Positions 54,380-64,000 of a stretch of DNA of 64,000 bases are shown here, piece by piece. This DNA is from Castor canadensis (lineage: Eukaryota > Chordata > Mammalia > Rodentia > Castoridae), in the NCBI RefSeq assembly GCF_047511655.1, contig NC_133386.1, forward strand, positions 130,761,866 to 130,825,865, in the 5' to 3' direction. The notes under the pieces were generated by a model, which saw nothing but the letters and a program-made list of their open reading frames with translations, ran no database searches and was not told the DNA's origin. The position numbers and the translations under genes were made by a program. Within the stretch, counting starts at the first letter, position 1. Every line of letters begins with the position of its first letter.

Positions 54380-55140
54380 GTTTTTTGGGTTTTTTTTTGG
54401 CCGGGGAGAGTCCTGCACTTGTTTTTGAAGTTTGAAAAGTTTCAAACCTAAACAGAGGTTGCAAGTGTATGCCCTTATAAAAATTCATTCATTGTTAACA
54501 TTTTGTCACATCTCTTTTTTTCTTAAACTGTTAGAATTACACATGTGTTTTCACCTCACCTGTAAATACCTTAGTATCTACCTCTGTAGAACAAGGACAT
54601 CCACAACATAATTATTACACTCAGGAAGTAAAATTCTTTTTAAGTGTTTGCCTGTTATTTCGTTTTATTTTTTGTGATACGAGGGTTTGAACTCAGGGCC
54701 TTCACCTTGAACCACTCCACCAGACCTATTTTTGTGATGGATTTTTTTCGAGATAAGGTCTTGAGAACTGTTTGCCCAGGCTGGCTTCGAACCACGATCT
54801 TCCTGATCTCTGCCTCCTGAGTAGCTAGGATTACAGGCATGAGCCACCAGTGCCCGGCTTGGCTGTTATTTTAAAAATTCATATTTCAGCTTTTCACTAA
54901 CAAAACTTTTGTAAAAAATTATGTACAAAAATTATGCAAGTTACATATGTATGTTTCAAAGAATTGTAATTAAACCAACACCTATATATCTCCTTCACCC
55001 TCCAGATTAAGATTACAGTATTACTGGTGCCTTGGACACCTCTGGCCATCCCTCTTTATTCACCGTCAGCCTCCCCTCCTTGGTCTCATCGCTTCTTTTG
55101 TTGTACCATTTCTAAGATTGGGTTTTAAAAAACTGGCAAT
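54380..55140. mobile_element. Ancient L1 3'-region remnants around a SINE
   Basis: 54440-54640 (gtttcaaacctaaacagagg, ttcacctcacctgtaaatac, cttagtatctacctctg) and 54900-55060 (aatgcaagttacatatg-type text) resemble old L1 3' sequence. Low confidence on extents and on orientation. Confidence 0.35.
54664..54860 (-). mobile_element. Dimeric 7SL-ID SINE (deleted-ID subtype)
   Basis: tgatacgagggtttgaactc, accactccaccagacc, ctggcttcgaaccacgatct, taggattacaggcatgagcc. Confidence 0.88.
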
Positions 55141-55539
55141 GCTTCCTGAAGAGTGTGACAATGATGAACAGCCAGTGAATAAGGCAGAGATGGGGGCGGT
55201 TCTCATTAGAAGAAACAGGATGTTCAGACACAAGGAAACTAATGTGGAAAATAATGTTCTGTAGCCAGGATGTGTCTGTGTGTTTTACATAGACACACGC
55301 TCATACCATGTTCATATATGCTCAGCCTAGCAGTTTTTCCCCTGAGGAAACAAAGGAGAAAGTGGAAAGAGATATAAAGCTAGAGCTGGAGAGGGTCATG
55401 AGTTTGGCTTATATCATAACCCTTAGGCTTTGGGGAAATGATTTAGGACTTTAGACCAAGGATTATTATTAGAATTGACTGAGTAGATAGCCTCTCAGAT
55501 ATGTATTTAGATATGCAGAACTCTCAGGCTTATTTTCTG

Positions 55540-55610
55540 TCTTCTTTTTGAACTCAGGGTTTCCAGTTCCCTAGGCAGGCCCTCTACTTCTTGAGCCACA
55601 CCCCCAGCCT
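55540..55610 (-). mobile_element. ID-like SINE, minus, partial
   Basis: ttgaactcagggtttccag, ccctaggcaggccctctac, ttgagccacacccccagcc. Confidence 0.7.
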
Positions 55611-55764
55611 CTCAGGCTTGTTTGTAATAGGATGTTGACTTTTTATCCAAATAAGGAAGATATGGAGGCATGAAGAATTGTAAATAGATAATTTAAAACA
55701 GGTAAAATAGCTAATTAAGTTTTAAAACTAGGTAATTTAAACTTAGAAATTGTACCTTTTTGAT

Positions 55765-56015
55765 GAGCACAGTGTCTTATGCTGTAATCCTAGCTGCTCA
55801 GACTGAGATCATGGTTTGAGACCAGCCCAGGCAAAAAAGTCAGGAGACCCCATTTCAAGCAACTGGGCATGGTGATGAGTGCCTGTCATTCCAGCTATGC
55901 ATGAAGCGTAAAAAGGAATATCGAGGTCCAGGCATAAATGTGAGACCCTATTCGAATAATAATTAAAGCAAAAAGGGCTGAGGATGTGACTCAAGTAGAA
56001 GCAAGGCCCAATAAG
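55765..56015 (+). mobile_element. Trimeric SINE
   Basis: gcacagtgtcttatgctgta; gggcatggtgatgagtgcct; then gggctgaggatgtgactcaa. The last ID module is shortened. Confidence 0.75.
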
Positions 56016-58200
56016 AAAGAAAGAATGCTTTTTTGCATCTCATCCCAAAGTTAATTTTAAACCAAATAATTAAGCCAACCGAAATTCAAGACCTCTCTTA
56101 CTTTCTGCTCCTGTTTTTTTTACACCATGGAATAAAGGACACTGGTCATACTTGGGAAAAGTACAGTTTATCAAAATGTTTTTCTCTGTATACTGGCTGT
56201 CCAACTCTTGCCTTTCCCTTTTGTGACCCACCTGCTTTTTAGGACTGGATATAGTTAATTACGTATTTTGAGTTCGGAGGGCTTTTTCTTCTAGAAAATA
56301 TGAGAAGAGACTGAGTAACTAGAACTTAACGGTCAAGAAGTATTTCTTTAGTGTTGAGTTTGCCTCTGTCCTACAGAATGCAGAATCCGTTTCTAAATAT
56401 GAGATCGTAGAGGCAGAATTGGTGTTAGAGCGCTCTGCAGGAAATGCTGTGCTATGACAGCAGTCATTTGCGGTAAGCAAATATAGAGCAGTGGTGTGCT
56501 TTAAAATAAAGGCCATAATTTGATAGGCACTGATTCTATGTTTAGATTTCAATTTTTTTACCTCCCAATTGAGTCATTAAATTTTTATGACTCTGGATAT
56601 TTGGACATTTAAGTCTGGAATGTGCCTTTCTAAATTGTGTTCATGCTGGGAGACTTTTGAAGTAAGGAAAAAGCAGTTTATTATTTTTTTTAATTGTCTT
56701 AGTAGGATGAGTCTTCTGGATCTGCATGCACTATTTCATCTCTGCACTAAGAGGAAAGAAGTGGACAGGAAAGACATGCATCCAGCACACAGTCTAATTA
56801 CATAGTGAAATTGGTTTCTTTGGAACCAGTGGGGATGAGTCATTCTGGAAAAGAATTTCTGGAGCTTTTATCTCTTTATGCTCCTTAAGGTTTTTTACTT
56901 TTAAACCTATCAGATTTTCTTTTAAAAACAAGTCTGTTGGTAACCGTGCATATTTTGTTGCTTTTCATTTTTTTATTGTGTGCAATTAAATAAATTTAAT
57001 GTTTATGGAATTGTACAGTTATCACCACAATCCAATATTTAATATTCTGCTTTTGCTTTTGATAACTATTGAGGATAATGTGTTATATAGTGATTGTCTA
57101 GGGCTGGAAGGAAATAGGGAATACTGCTAAGGGGCCCTAGTTTCTTTTTGAAGCAATGAAAATATGCTACAGTTGATTTGGCCACAATCAACTTGTATAT
57201 TTTAAATGGGTAAATTGTAGCAAATCCCTTAACTTACTTACTTTTTAAAACTTACCATATAATGCTTGTATAAAATAATGGACTTTATTGTGACATTCCT
57301 TAACTTCTTTTTTAAAATAATGTTAACTGCATTAACTTTTATTACATTAATATAGTTTGTGGTTTTTTTCAGAATCTTTTTGCTAACATTTTTGCAATAG
57401 GTGATACAGTCCAGGTGGGTGAATTATTACCAAAAATTGATTTGATTAATTAATTTGATTTTGGTGATGTTTCTTTTGTTTTACCAATAAAATATTTGCA
57501 TTTGACCACTTTTGAGGGAAAAGTAGACCTGCCTTATCTATAGCTTTTTCTTAAAGACAGGAATAAATGGAAAATCTTCATAGTTTGTCTCTCAAACTAA
57601 TGATTATTTTTTGACTTGTGAGTGTGATCACGCCCATTTCATGTGTATCATTTAAGATTAGTGGATACATTTGATGGTTTCCAGGTATTTATTGCATGAT
57701 TACCTGCTGAGTGCTATGCTAATATTTTTGAAGAATGTTTAAAGGAATGTTACAGGTCAAACTCTGCTGTCAAATAGCAAGGTATATGTAAGATTCATTA
57801 CTGCAGAGTCGAGCGCTAATGGTATACTACTGAACATGAGTGCAGACTGAAAACAAAAGAGGTCATTATGGACTGCAGTAGTTGAAAGGAGGCCTCATGG
57901 ACTTACTGGGGACTTAACTAGATGAGGAGAATTTGCAAAAGCAAAGCGAGCACCTTAAGACATTTCCAATAAGAATAATAGAAGCATGTGATTAGAAAAA
58001 TTGCATTTCAAATCTACTTGAATTTACAGTTAGAGGAAAAGAAAGTATAAAAGAATAGACCTTATAAAAAGTTCAGTTCCTGCTGCTCAATTTTAGAAGA
58101 TTTCTAAACAAACTTGGGTCCAGGCTGAACCTTTATAAACGTTGGGGTGTTAGGTTACATTTATTTTCTAAAAATAATCTACTTAAAACATGTTTTTCAG

Positions 58201-58337
58201 CCGCCTGTCTTGGTTAGATGGTTCTGGATTAGGATTCTCACTGGAATACCCCACCATTAGCTTGCATGCAGTCTCCAGGGACCTAAATGCCTATCCACGA
58301 GAGCATTTGTATGTTATGGTGAATGCCAAATTTGGAG
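58201..58337 (+). CDS. CLNS1A: CLNS1A exon 2
   Basis: Acceptor catgtttttcag. The first C completes Ser, then RLSWLDGSGLGFSLEYPTIS, LHAVSRDLNAYPREHLYVMV, NAKFG and one base (phase 1). Donor GTATGT at 58338. This is the PH-fold core with the SRLSWLDGSGLGFSLEYP signature, essentially identical to human; the loop LHAVSRDLNAYPREHLYV is where this copy and human diverge slightly. Confidence 0.97.
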
Positions 58338-58404
58338 GTATGTATGGTATAATTTAATCTAGTGCTTCCTTTAATAGAATATTTTTAGAAAGTAATCTTG
58401 TTTT

Positions 58405-58522
58405 TGAGATGGGGTCTCTCATTGTTGTCAGGTTGGCCCTGAACTCCTGGGCTCCAGTGACCTCCTGCCTCAGTCTGCCAGATAGCTGGGATTCTAAGCA
58501 TGTGCCACCATGCCCATCTAAA
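58405..58522 (-). mobile_element. B1-like SINE, minus, old
   Basis: tgagatggggtctctcattg, ccctgaactcctgggctcc, gcctcagtctgccag, tgtgccaccatgccc. Confidence 0.75.
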
Positions 58523-59409
58523 AAGCAATCTTTGACCCACTTTAGATAAATAGCTTATTAAGAAAAATTAAGGAAATACAATAAAATAATTGGGACACTT
58601 GAAGTTCTTACAATGGACTTTTGTTTTGTGTGACTTTTGTCTTTTATATATTTGCACTTACAATTCTATTGTGGATATGTATTTCTGTTTTTGCTCTTAA
58701 CTATTCTTTTTCTCAAGTGGGGGGAGAGTTTTTGTGCACCTCTCCTCAACCCTCTTATCACCCCCACCCCCATATGGCAGTGACATTTTAATTGGAGGGG
58801 GGAGGGGTACTATTGACATCTAGCAGTTAAATGCCAAGGATGCTACTAAACGTTCTACAGTATACAGGGCAACCCCCAACAAAGAATTATCCAATCCAGA
58901 TGTTAATGATGCCAAGGTTAAGAGGCCCTGGGTTACAGATTCCAAAGTTGTGTATTGGACACAATTGTAAAGAATCATAAAAATCTAGTGAAGATGTTTG
59001 CTTTTAAAATAATGGAATGCTTTTCTTTGAACTACTGTATAACAGATAATCCCGTGACTTTGCCTCTGAAGCTATTGCTCCTTCAAGTTAAGTTTTCATA
59101 AGATTCCAGATATAATACCATTTATATTTATATCCTGACACTAAATATTAATTTTTAGAACTTTGGCAAGTCCTGCCTCATTACATGATAATGGCTGATT
59201 TAGCTATCTGGAAATATTTTTGTTACAAAAGTTCAAATTCTTGCCATTGGGGAAGGTTTAGATATAGATAAAATTTAGTGATGTTTGAAAAAGAGAATAA
59301 GGAAAAGTAAAAAGCTGTTTAGAATGCAGGGGTGTAGTAAGAGTTCCTGATGGGTTATTAGGCACAAAGTTCACTCACCTTCTAAGTAAATATAGCTGTA
59401 ATTTTGTAA

Positions 59410-59795
59410 CTGTGGTAGTCATCTTTCCATTACTGTGACAAAATACCTGAGATAATAAAGGAAAGGTTTATTTTTGCTTTGGTTTCAGAAGTTTCAGTCT
59501 GTAATCACTTGCCCGTTTCTTTGGGCCTGTGGTGGCACAGTACATCATGGCAGGAGCACATGGCAGTGGAGGCCTGTTCACCTCATGGCAGCCAGGAAGC
59601 AAAGAAAGAGGCAGGGTGGGGGTCCCAATATTCCCTTTAAGGTCATGTCCCCAGTGACCTAACTTCTTTCCATAAGGCTTCACCCACAAAAGGTTCCACC
59701 ATCTCCCAACAGCACCACTGATTGGTGACTAAGCCTTTAACATGTGGGTCTGTGAATGACATTCAAATCCAGACTATACCAATAATTAAGAGAAT
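59410..59795. mobile_element. Unclassified dispersed rodent repeat
   Basis: attactgtgacaaaatacct, ggtttatttttgctttgg, gggcctgtggtggcacagta, cacctcatggcagccagg, ccaccatctcccaacagcac, tccagactatacc. A familiar dispersed element in rodent genomes; class not assigned. Confidence 0.55.
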
Positions 59796-59889
59796 TATGT
59801 GTCCTGTGAAGCTTAAAGTATTCATTTGCATTCCTGGAAATGTAAAAACCTTAAAGATACTATCATCAGTCAATTCCAAATGCTGATAT

Positions 59890-59960
59890 TTCAGGGGTGG
59901 AGTGTAGGTTTACCATGCATGAGGCCCTCAGTTCAATTCCCAGCACCAAAAACCAGAACT
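59890..59960 (+). mobile_element. ID-like SINE
   Basis: caggggtggagtgtaggttt, accatgcatgaggccctcag, ttcaattcccagcacc. Confidence 0.75.
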
Positions 59961-60149
59961 AATACTGTTGTGAAATGCCCCAAAATAGTGTCCAGGTTTG
60001 GAATTGGGCAAAGGTGCCTGCAAGAAAAGAGAGGTTGGGTTTCAGTAAATACTAGATAAAAGGATAAAGGATACTGAATAAGGAAACTCTAGTTAACCTG
60101 CTAGGTAAGTTATTTTCTCTTGAGTCTCAATTTTGCTTAAAAAATTAGA

Positions 60150-60450
60150 AGGTTATATTAGTCTCTGGTGCATATTAGAAGCACCTGGGTAGCTTGTTAA
60201 AAATACAAATGTAGCCACATATGATGGTTCATACCTGTAATCCCAGCTACTGAAGAGGCAGAGGTAGGAAGATCATAATTCCAAGCCAGCCTGGGCAAAG
60301 GTAACCCCTGAGACCCTATCTGAAAAACAAACTGAAAACAAAAGAAGTGAGGCTCCAAGTTCAGTCCTCAGTACAGGGGATAAAAATGCAAATGTTTGAC
60401 GTCCCAAATAGGAGTGGGACAATTCAATAGGGTTTGGGTAGTTATTTTAA
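60150..60450. mobile_element. MER5-like element split by a SINE
   Basis: 60150-60212 (tctggtgcatattagaagc, acctgggtagcttgttaaaa) and 60394-60450 (aatgtttgacgtcccaaat, caatagggtttgggtag) are continuous around the SINE at 60213. Confidence 0.5.
60213..60380 (+). mobile_element. 7SL-like SINE with ID remnant
   Basis: agccacatatgatggttcat, acctgtaatcccagctactg, agaccctatctg, then gtgaggctccaagttcag. Flanks aaaaatacaaatgt (left) and aaaaatgcaaatgt (right) are a probable target duplication. Confidence 0.8.
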
Positions 60451-60885
60451 ACTTATAATAAATAAATAAATAAACTTAAACTCCATGTGGTTGTTTGAAA
60501 TTGATATGATTATGATTAATCCTTTCTCGTAAAAATATGTAGAACTTTCCATCTTACTAGAAAGTAGTTCCTCCTGGCACACATTTGTTTCCGCTCTCTG
60601 GTTCTGTTTATCTGTACCTACTCTCATAAATTACCTGTGCTTGGATTATACTCACACACCCTTTGCAAATTCTGATTCTTTGAGCTTCAGATTTGTTTTT
60701 TTTCTTTCTCTGACTTACCTTCATTAGTCTCCTTAAAAATGACTATCATCGTTGTTGGATTAAATTATTTTTTGTTGAAAATGTAGAAAGGTTTAAAGAG
60801 AGCCTACCATAACAACCTAGTATGAGATGGTATTAGTGATAATTGCATTTTTTTCCTTATTGTAAAATCACTGTGTTACCTTTCT

Positions 60886-60887
60886 CC

Positions 60888-60928
<41 letters not shown>

Positions 60929-60960
60929 CTCCTTCTTGCTCTCTCTCCCTCCTTCCTTTT
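60886..60960 (+). repeat. CT microsatellite and polypyrimidine tract
   Basis: About 40 nt of CT/TC dinucleotides, continuing as pure pyrimidine to about 60960 with few interruptions. Confidence 0.93.
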
Positions 60961-61017
60961 TTTATTTTCTGTTATATCACACTTTTTTGGGTGTTTTTTT
61001 GTTGTGTATTACTTACT

Positions 61018-61090
61018 GTTTTGGTGGTGTGGTGGGGATTGAATCCAGAGCCTCACACATAGGAGGCAAGCATTCTACCACTGGTCCTAC
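61018..61090 (-). mobile_element. ID-like SINE, minus strand
   Basis: gtggtggggattgaatccag, agcctcacacataggagg, caagcattctaccactgg. Confidence 0.75.
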
Positions 61091-61222
61091 ATTTCTGTTT
61101 ATTGTCTTAAGGTAGATTCCTAAGAATATAAAAGAGTTAAAAAGTTATATTCATTCATATAGAATAGTAATTGTATTGTACTATCATTTTGCTTATTAAA
61201 ATGTATTAAAAAGGTTTCATAG

Positions 61223-61413
61223 AGACAGGCGCCAGTGGCTTATGCCTGTAATCCTATCTATTTAGGAGGCAGAGATCAGGAGGATCTCTGGTTCAAAGCC
61301 AGCCCAGGCAAATAGTTCTTGAGACCCTATCTCAAAAATACCTAATACAAAAAAAAGGGCTGGTGGAGTGGCTCAATGTGTAGGCCCTGAGTTCAAGACC
61401 CAGTACCACAAAA
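61223..61413 (+). mobile_element. Dimeric 7SL-ID SINE (deleted-ID subtype)
   Basis: gacaggcgccagtggcttat, ggaggcagagatcaggagg, gggctggtggagtggctc, gtgtaggccctgagttcaag. Perfect 15-bp duplication aaaaaggtttcatag (61208-61222 and 61414-61428). Confidence 0.92.
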
Positions 61414-61671
61414 AAAAAGGTTTCATAGTAGTGAGTAATTTATCCAACTATTTAGAGTTATTTAAAATTCTCTGGTATTTTTATATATTTTTTTGTTTAC
61501 AGAAGACATGTATATTACCTTTAACAATATAATAACATTAAAAGGAAGACAGAAAATGTCCTACTAAATCTTATTTAAAACTGCTGTCAGTGGCCGTTTT
61601 TGGAGTTTTTCTTCCTCTTTTTCTGTTTCTCTGTACTTTCATACCATTCTGCATAACATAAAAATAAGATG

Positions 61672-62005
61672 AGCTGAGCACACCAACTCACACCTGTAAT
61701 CCTCGCTACTTGGGAGGCTGTGATCAGGAGGATTATGGTTCAATGCCAGCACAAGCAAAAATGATTTGCAGGACCCCATGTCAGTGGAAAAAAGCTGGGT
61801 GTGGTGGCATGAACCTATCACCCAGCAATGGTGAGAAGCATAAAATAGTAGGATCATGGTCCAAGCTGATCTGGGCAAAAAGCAAAACCCTATCTCCAAA
61901 AAACCAGGGAAAAAAGGGCTGGAGGCATGACTCAAGCCATAGGGCACCTGCCTAGCAAGTGGAAAGCCCCAAGTTCAAATGCCAGTAGTGTCAATAAATA
62001 TGTAA
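61672..62005 (+). mobile_element. Trimeric SINE
   Basis: gagcacaccaactcacacct; gctgggtgtggtggcatgaa; then gggctggaggcatgactcaa, gggcacctgcctagcaag. Confidence 0.85.
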
Positions 62006-62024
62006 ATAATTTTAAAATAAGTAA

Positions 62025-62102
62025 TGCAAAAAGGACTGGTAGAGTGGCTCAAGTGATACAGGATCTGCTTAGGAAACATGAGGCAAACCCTGTGTCCAAT
62101 TC
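62025..62102 (+). mobile_element. ID-like SINE
   Basis: aaaaggactggtagagtggc, tcaagtgatacaggatctgc, acatgaggcaaaccctg. Confidence 0.75.
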
Positions 62103-62445
62103 TTGATTGTCAAGTTGATTGGAAGAGAAAATATGCTTGTGGATATGTATGAGAGTGCCTTCAGAGAGGATTAAATAAGGAGAGAAGAAGCTTTGAATGT
62201 GGACAGCACCATCCAGTAGGCTGCAGGTCTAGATGGAACAAAAGGGTAGGAGGAAGCCCACTAGTGCGGCATTCCATCTGCTTCCTAGCCACCATGAGGT
62301 GAGCAGTTTGCTCCTTATACCTCTCCACCAGGATGAACTGAAACCTGTGAAACCATGAGGCGATATAAATCCTTTCCTTAGATTTATTTGCTCACTTAAG
62401 GTATTTTGTCATAGCAATGAAAAACTGACTTGCGCAATCCCTCCG
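62103..62445. mobile_element. Unclassified dispersed rodent repeat
   Basis: gtcaagttgattggaagag, aatatgcttgtggatatgta, gagtgccttcagag, gtggacagcaccatccag, aacctgtgaaaccatgagg, taaatcctttccttag, ggtattttgtcatagcaatg. Familiar dispersed element, class not assigned. Confidence 0.55.
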
Positions 62446-62449
62446 AGGT

Positions 62450-62578
62450 CCATGGCTGGCCCCAAGTACTAGGCCATATCTAAAAAATAACTAAAGCAAA
62501 AAGAGCTCAAGTGGTAGAGCTCCTGCCTAGCTATCTTGAAGCCCTGTGTTCAAACCCTAGTACCATCAAAAAAAAAAA
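62450..62578 (+). mobile_element. Trimer-type SINE 3' fragment
   Basis: ccatatctaaaaaataac, aagcaaaaagagctcaag, tggtagagctcctgcctag, ttcaaaccctagtacc and poly(A). Confidence 0.75.
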
Positions 62579-62699
62579 TTTACTAATTTTGAGTATGTTT
62601 TAATGTTTTGGTGTCTATTTAATATTTTACTGACGTGTAATTTTTTTCCTTATGAAATAATTCAAATATTGAAAAATACAGAGTAATAAAACATTTTTT

Positions 62700-62732
62700 A
62701 TAGTACTAGGGATTGAACTCAGGGCCTCATAT
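62700..62732 (-). mobile_element. ID SINE fragment, minus
   Basis: tagtactagggattgaactc, agggcctcat only; the rest is missing. Confidence 0.55.
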
Positions 62733-63127
62733 AATAAAAAAGATTCTATGATTCAATATCTAGCATAAATTTCTTAACATTTTTTCATAATTACTATAAA
62801 CTTTTAAGGTAAACCACTTTAGTACTGTCGTAGCCTGTTTTGTGTGGCTCCCCATGTCATTCCCTATTCTTCTCTCTGAATTGAATTTCATATCCTGAAG
62901 GTGATGTGTGTCCTTCCTTTCTGTGCTTTTAACTTTTACTGAATGGTTTTGTTTTTGCTTAAAATTTTCATCTAAGTGATATCTTGTGTTTTCCAACTAG
63001 CTTTTTCATTCAGTTACATTTTAACTGTCATTATCTATTCATCTGTAAAATATTACATGACCAGGTTATAATACATTCAGTTTCCTTCTTATGAACAGTT
63101 CATTTTCATATACATAACATATACATA

Positions 63128-63215
63128 CTTTTTTTTTTTTGGCGTCCTGGGGTTTGAACTTAGGGCCTTGCACTTGCTAGGTAGGTGTTCTACCACTTGA
63201 GCCACACTCTCAGCA
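63128..63215 (-). mobile_element. ID SINE, minus strand
   Basis: T-tract, tcctggggtttgaacttag, ggccttgcacttgctaggta, tctaccacttgagccac. Confidence 0.88.
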
Positions 63216-63251
63216 AACAGTTCATTTGCTGAGATGTCATCACTAGTACAT

Positions 63252-63277
63252 ACTTAGAAGTGTATGTACTTCTAAGT
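63252..63277. repeat. Perfect inverted repeat, 10-bp stem and 6-nt loop
   Basis: acttagaagt (63252-63261), loop gtatgt, acttctaagt (63268-63277). Confidence 0.92.
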
Positions 63278-63414
63278 GGACTAAGTGGAACTGCTTAGTC
63301 TCCAAGGTGGTTATAGAAGTTTCTGCTTCCACCAACATATACTAGTTCTCCTTCCTCCCTGTCTCTCAGTCCTTTTTTCTCTCCTTTTCCCCCTCCGCCT
63401 TGTTCCCCCCTTTT

Positions 63415-63475
63415 ATCCCCCACTCCGTGTATACAAAGCAAGTGCTCTACCTTTGAGCTCTGTCCTCAGCCCTAG
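63415..63475 (-). mobile_element. ID-like SINE remnant, minus
   Basis: gtatacaaagcaagtgctc, tacctttgagctctgtcctc, agccct. Confidence 0.55.
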
Positions 63476-63779
63476 TTCTCAGTAAACTTATTTTTTCTTA
63501 TTTTTTTACATGTTAGTTTATCTGTTGGGTCAGTTAACTTTCATGGACTTTAGTTTTCTTATCTATAAACTGTTGATTGATTCATCATTCCCATCAGGGT
63601 TACAAGGTCTTACTGAACCCTTTGCTTCAAGGTGAAAGATAAGAAACAGGTAACAATGGAGCAGTACTTAATGTCTTGACTGTTCTCTCACACCCCCTGT
63701 GCCTCCACAAGGGCCTTGAATACTTAGGGCTCATTGAAGGATACTGTGATTAGAACAGAGAGCTTTTATTTTTATTTTT

Positions 63780-63822
63780 TTCCCAAGTGCTGGGATTACA
63801 GGCATATACTATCACCTGGCTA
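63780..63822 (-). mobile_element. B1-like SINE fragment, minus
   Basis: cccaagtgctgggattacag, gcatatactatcacctgg; only the A-box end remains. Confidence 0.7.
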
Positions 63823-63889
63823 TAGTTCATATTTTAATTTTAAGAAAGTCAAAGAGTACATGCAAAAGTTATTTTTATTCTCTTTTTAG

Positions 63890-63991
63890 AGGAATCAAGA
63901 GAATCTCTTTCTGATGAAGAAGATGAAGACAGTGATGATGATGTGGAACCTATTGCTGAATTTAGATTTGTGCCTAGTGATAAATCAGCAT
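63890..63991 (+). CDS. CLNS1A: CLNS1A exon 3 (acidic loop of PH fold)
   Basis: Acceptor tctctttttag. Two bases complete Glu, then ESRESLSDEEDEDSDDDVEP, IAEFRFVPSDKSA and one base (phase 1) before donor GTGAGT at 63992. The acidic stretch is the loop of the pICln PH domain; EFRFVPSDKSA is the conserved strand after it. The human residues I recall here are ESKEPVADEEEEDSDDDVEP, so the loop is diverged but keeps its charge. Confidence 0.96.
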
Positions 63992-64000
63992 GTGAGTGTT

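Larger units (their letters stand above)
53057..58200 (+). other. CLNS1A: CLNS1A intron 1
   Basis: GT at 53057 and AG at 58199-58200. The first 270 nt are CpG-rich. Contains ancient repeats (53685-53880, 54380-55140, 56940-57060) and SINEs (54664, 55540, 55765). 53960-54370, 56020-56930 and 57070-58190 hold nothing recognised. Confidence 0.9.
58338..63889 (+). other. CLNS1A: CLNS1A intron 2
   Basis: GT at 58338 and AG at 63888-63889. Contains many SINEs, two unclassified rodent repeats (59410, 62103), a MER5-like element split by a SINE and a CT tract. 58525-59400, 60450-60880, 61430-61670 and 62735-63127 hold nothing recognised. Confidence 0.9.
52932..64000 (+). other. CLNS1A: CLNS1A gene, 5' part (exons 1-3)
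   Basis: Coding exons 52932-53056, 58201-58337 and 63890-63991 join in frame to about 121 residues matching mammalian pICln (about 237 aa). pICln is a PH-fold chaperone that holds Sm proteins in the 6S complex and works with PRMT5-WDR77 before SMN-mediated snRNP assembly. The remaining exons lie beyond the right edge. Synteny with RSF1 in the same orientation is conserved with human. Confidence 0.93.

Noticed and set aside
63888..63893. Alternative acceptor two bases downstream (TAGAG) for CLNS1A exon 3
   Set aside because: It would shift the reading frame and lose the conserved EES...DEE segment.
1..64000. Endogenous retroviral gag/pol/env
   Set aside because: No such reading frames or LTR pairs were recognised; all reverse-transcriptase similarity is L1 ORF2.

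Overview
This is a mammalian, rodent-type chromosomal window. It holds coding exons separated by long introns with GT-AG boundaries, a 7SL/ID-type SINE landscape and several LINE-1 copies. The gene order is the RSF1-CLNS1A neighbourhood of human 11q14, with both genes on the + strand. The combination of 7SL(B1)-ID dimeric and trimeric SINEs with a L1 3' end rich in G on its sense strand suggests a sciuromorph or castorimorph rodent. Beaver (Castor) is my best guess from memory of such repeats, but the species call is tentative.

Positions 1 to about 47465 carry the 3' two thirds of RSF1 (remodeling and spacing factor 1, the histone-binding partner of SMARCA5/SNF2H). Eleven coding exons are visible, corresponding to exons 6-16 if the human 16-exon structure applies. 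They encode about 1118 residues: the Lys/Glu-rich middle, the C4HC3 PHD finger split over two exons, and the acidic/basic low-complexity C terminus ending at 40369. All ten introns are GT-AG and all phases join. A long 3' UTR follows, with a candidate poly(A) signal at 47443. Intron 11 (15.1 kb) is a nest of LINE-1 insertions.

Positions 47466 to about 52470 are intergenic and SINE-rich. Positions 52470-53330 form a TATA-less CpG-rich promoter with two CACGTG E-boxes, a GC box and two ETS-type CTTCCGG sites. CLNS1A (pICln, Sm-protein assembly chaperone and methylosome subunit) starts at 52932. Its first three coding exons are here and the gene runs off the right edge.

The window is mostly ordinary genic DNA. 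The most informative structures are retrotransposon records: eight insertions of one young L1 family, most with perfect 12-16 bp target-site duplications, including ultra-short insertions of 55, 67 and 87 bp; a L1 inserted inside a SINE; two L1 ORF2 copies sharing the same frame-breaking lesion; a possible short 3' transduction; an ancient L1 that reaches its 5' end through a tandem-repeat 5' UTR; and a recurring trimeric SINE. I found no CRISPR array, no endogenous retroviral gene and no new protein-coding system.
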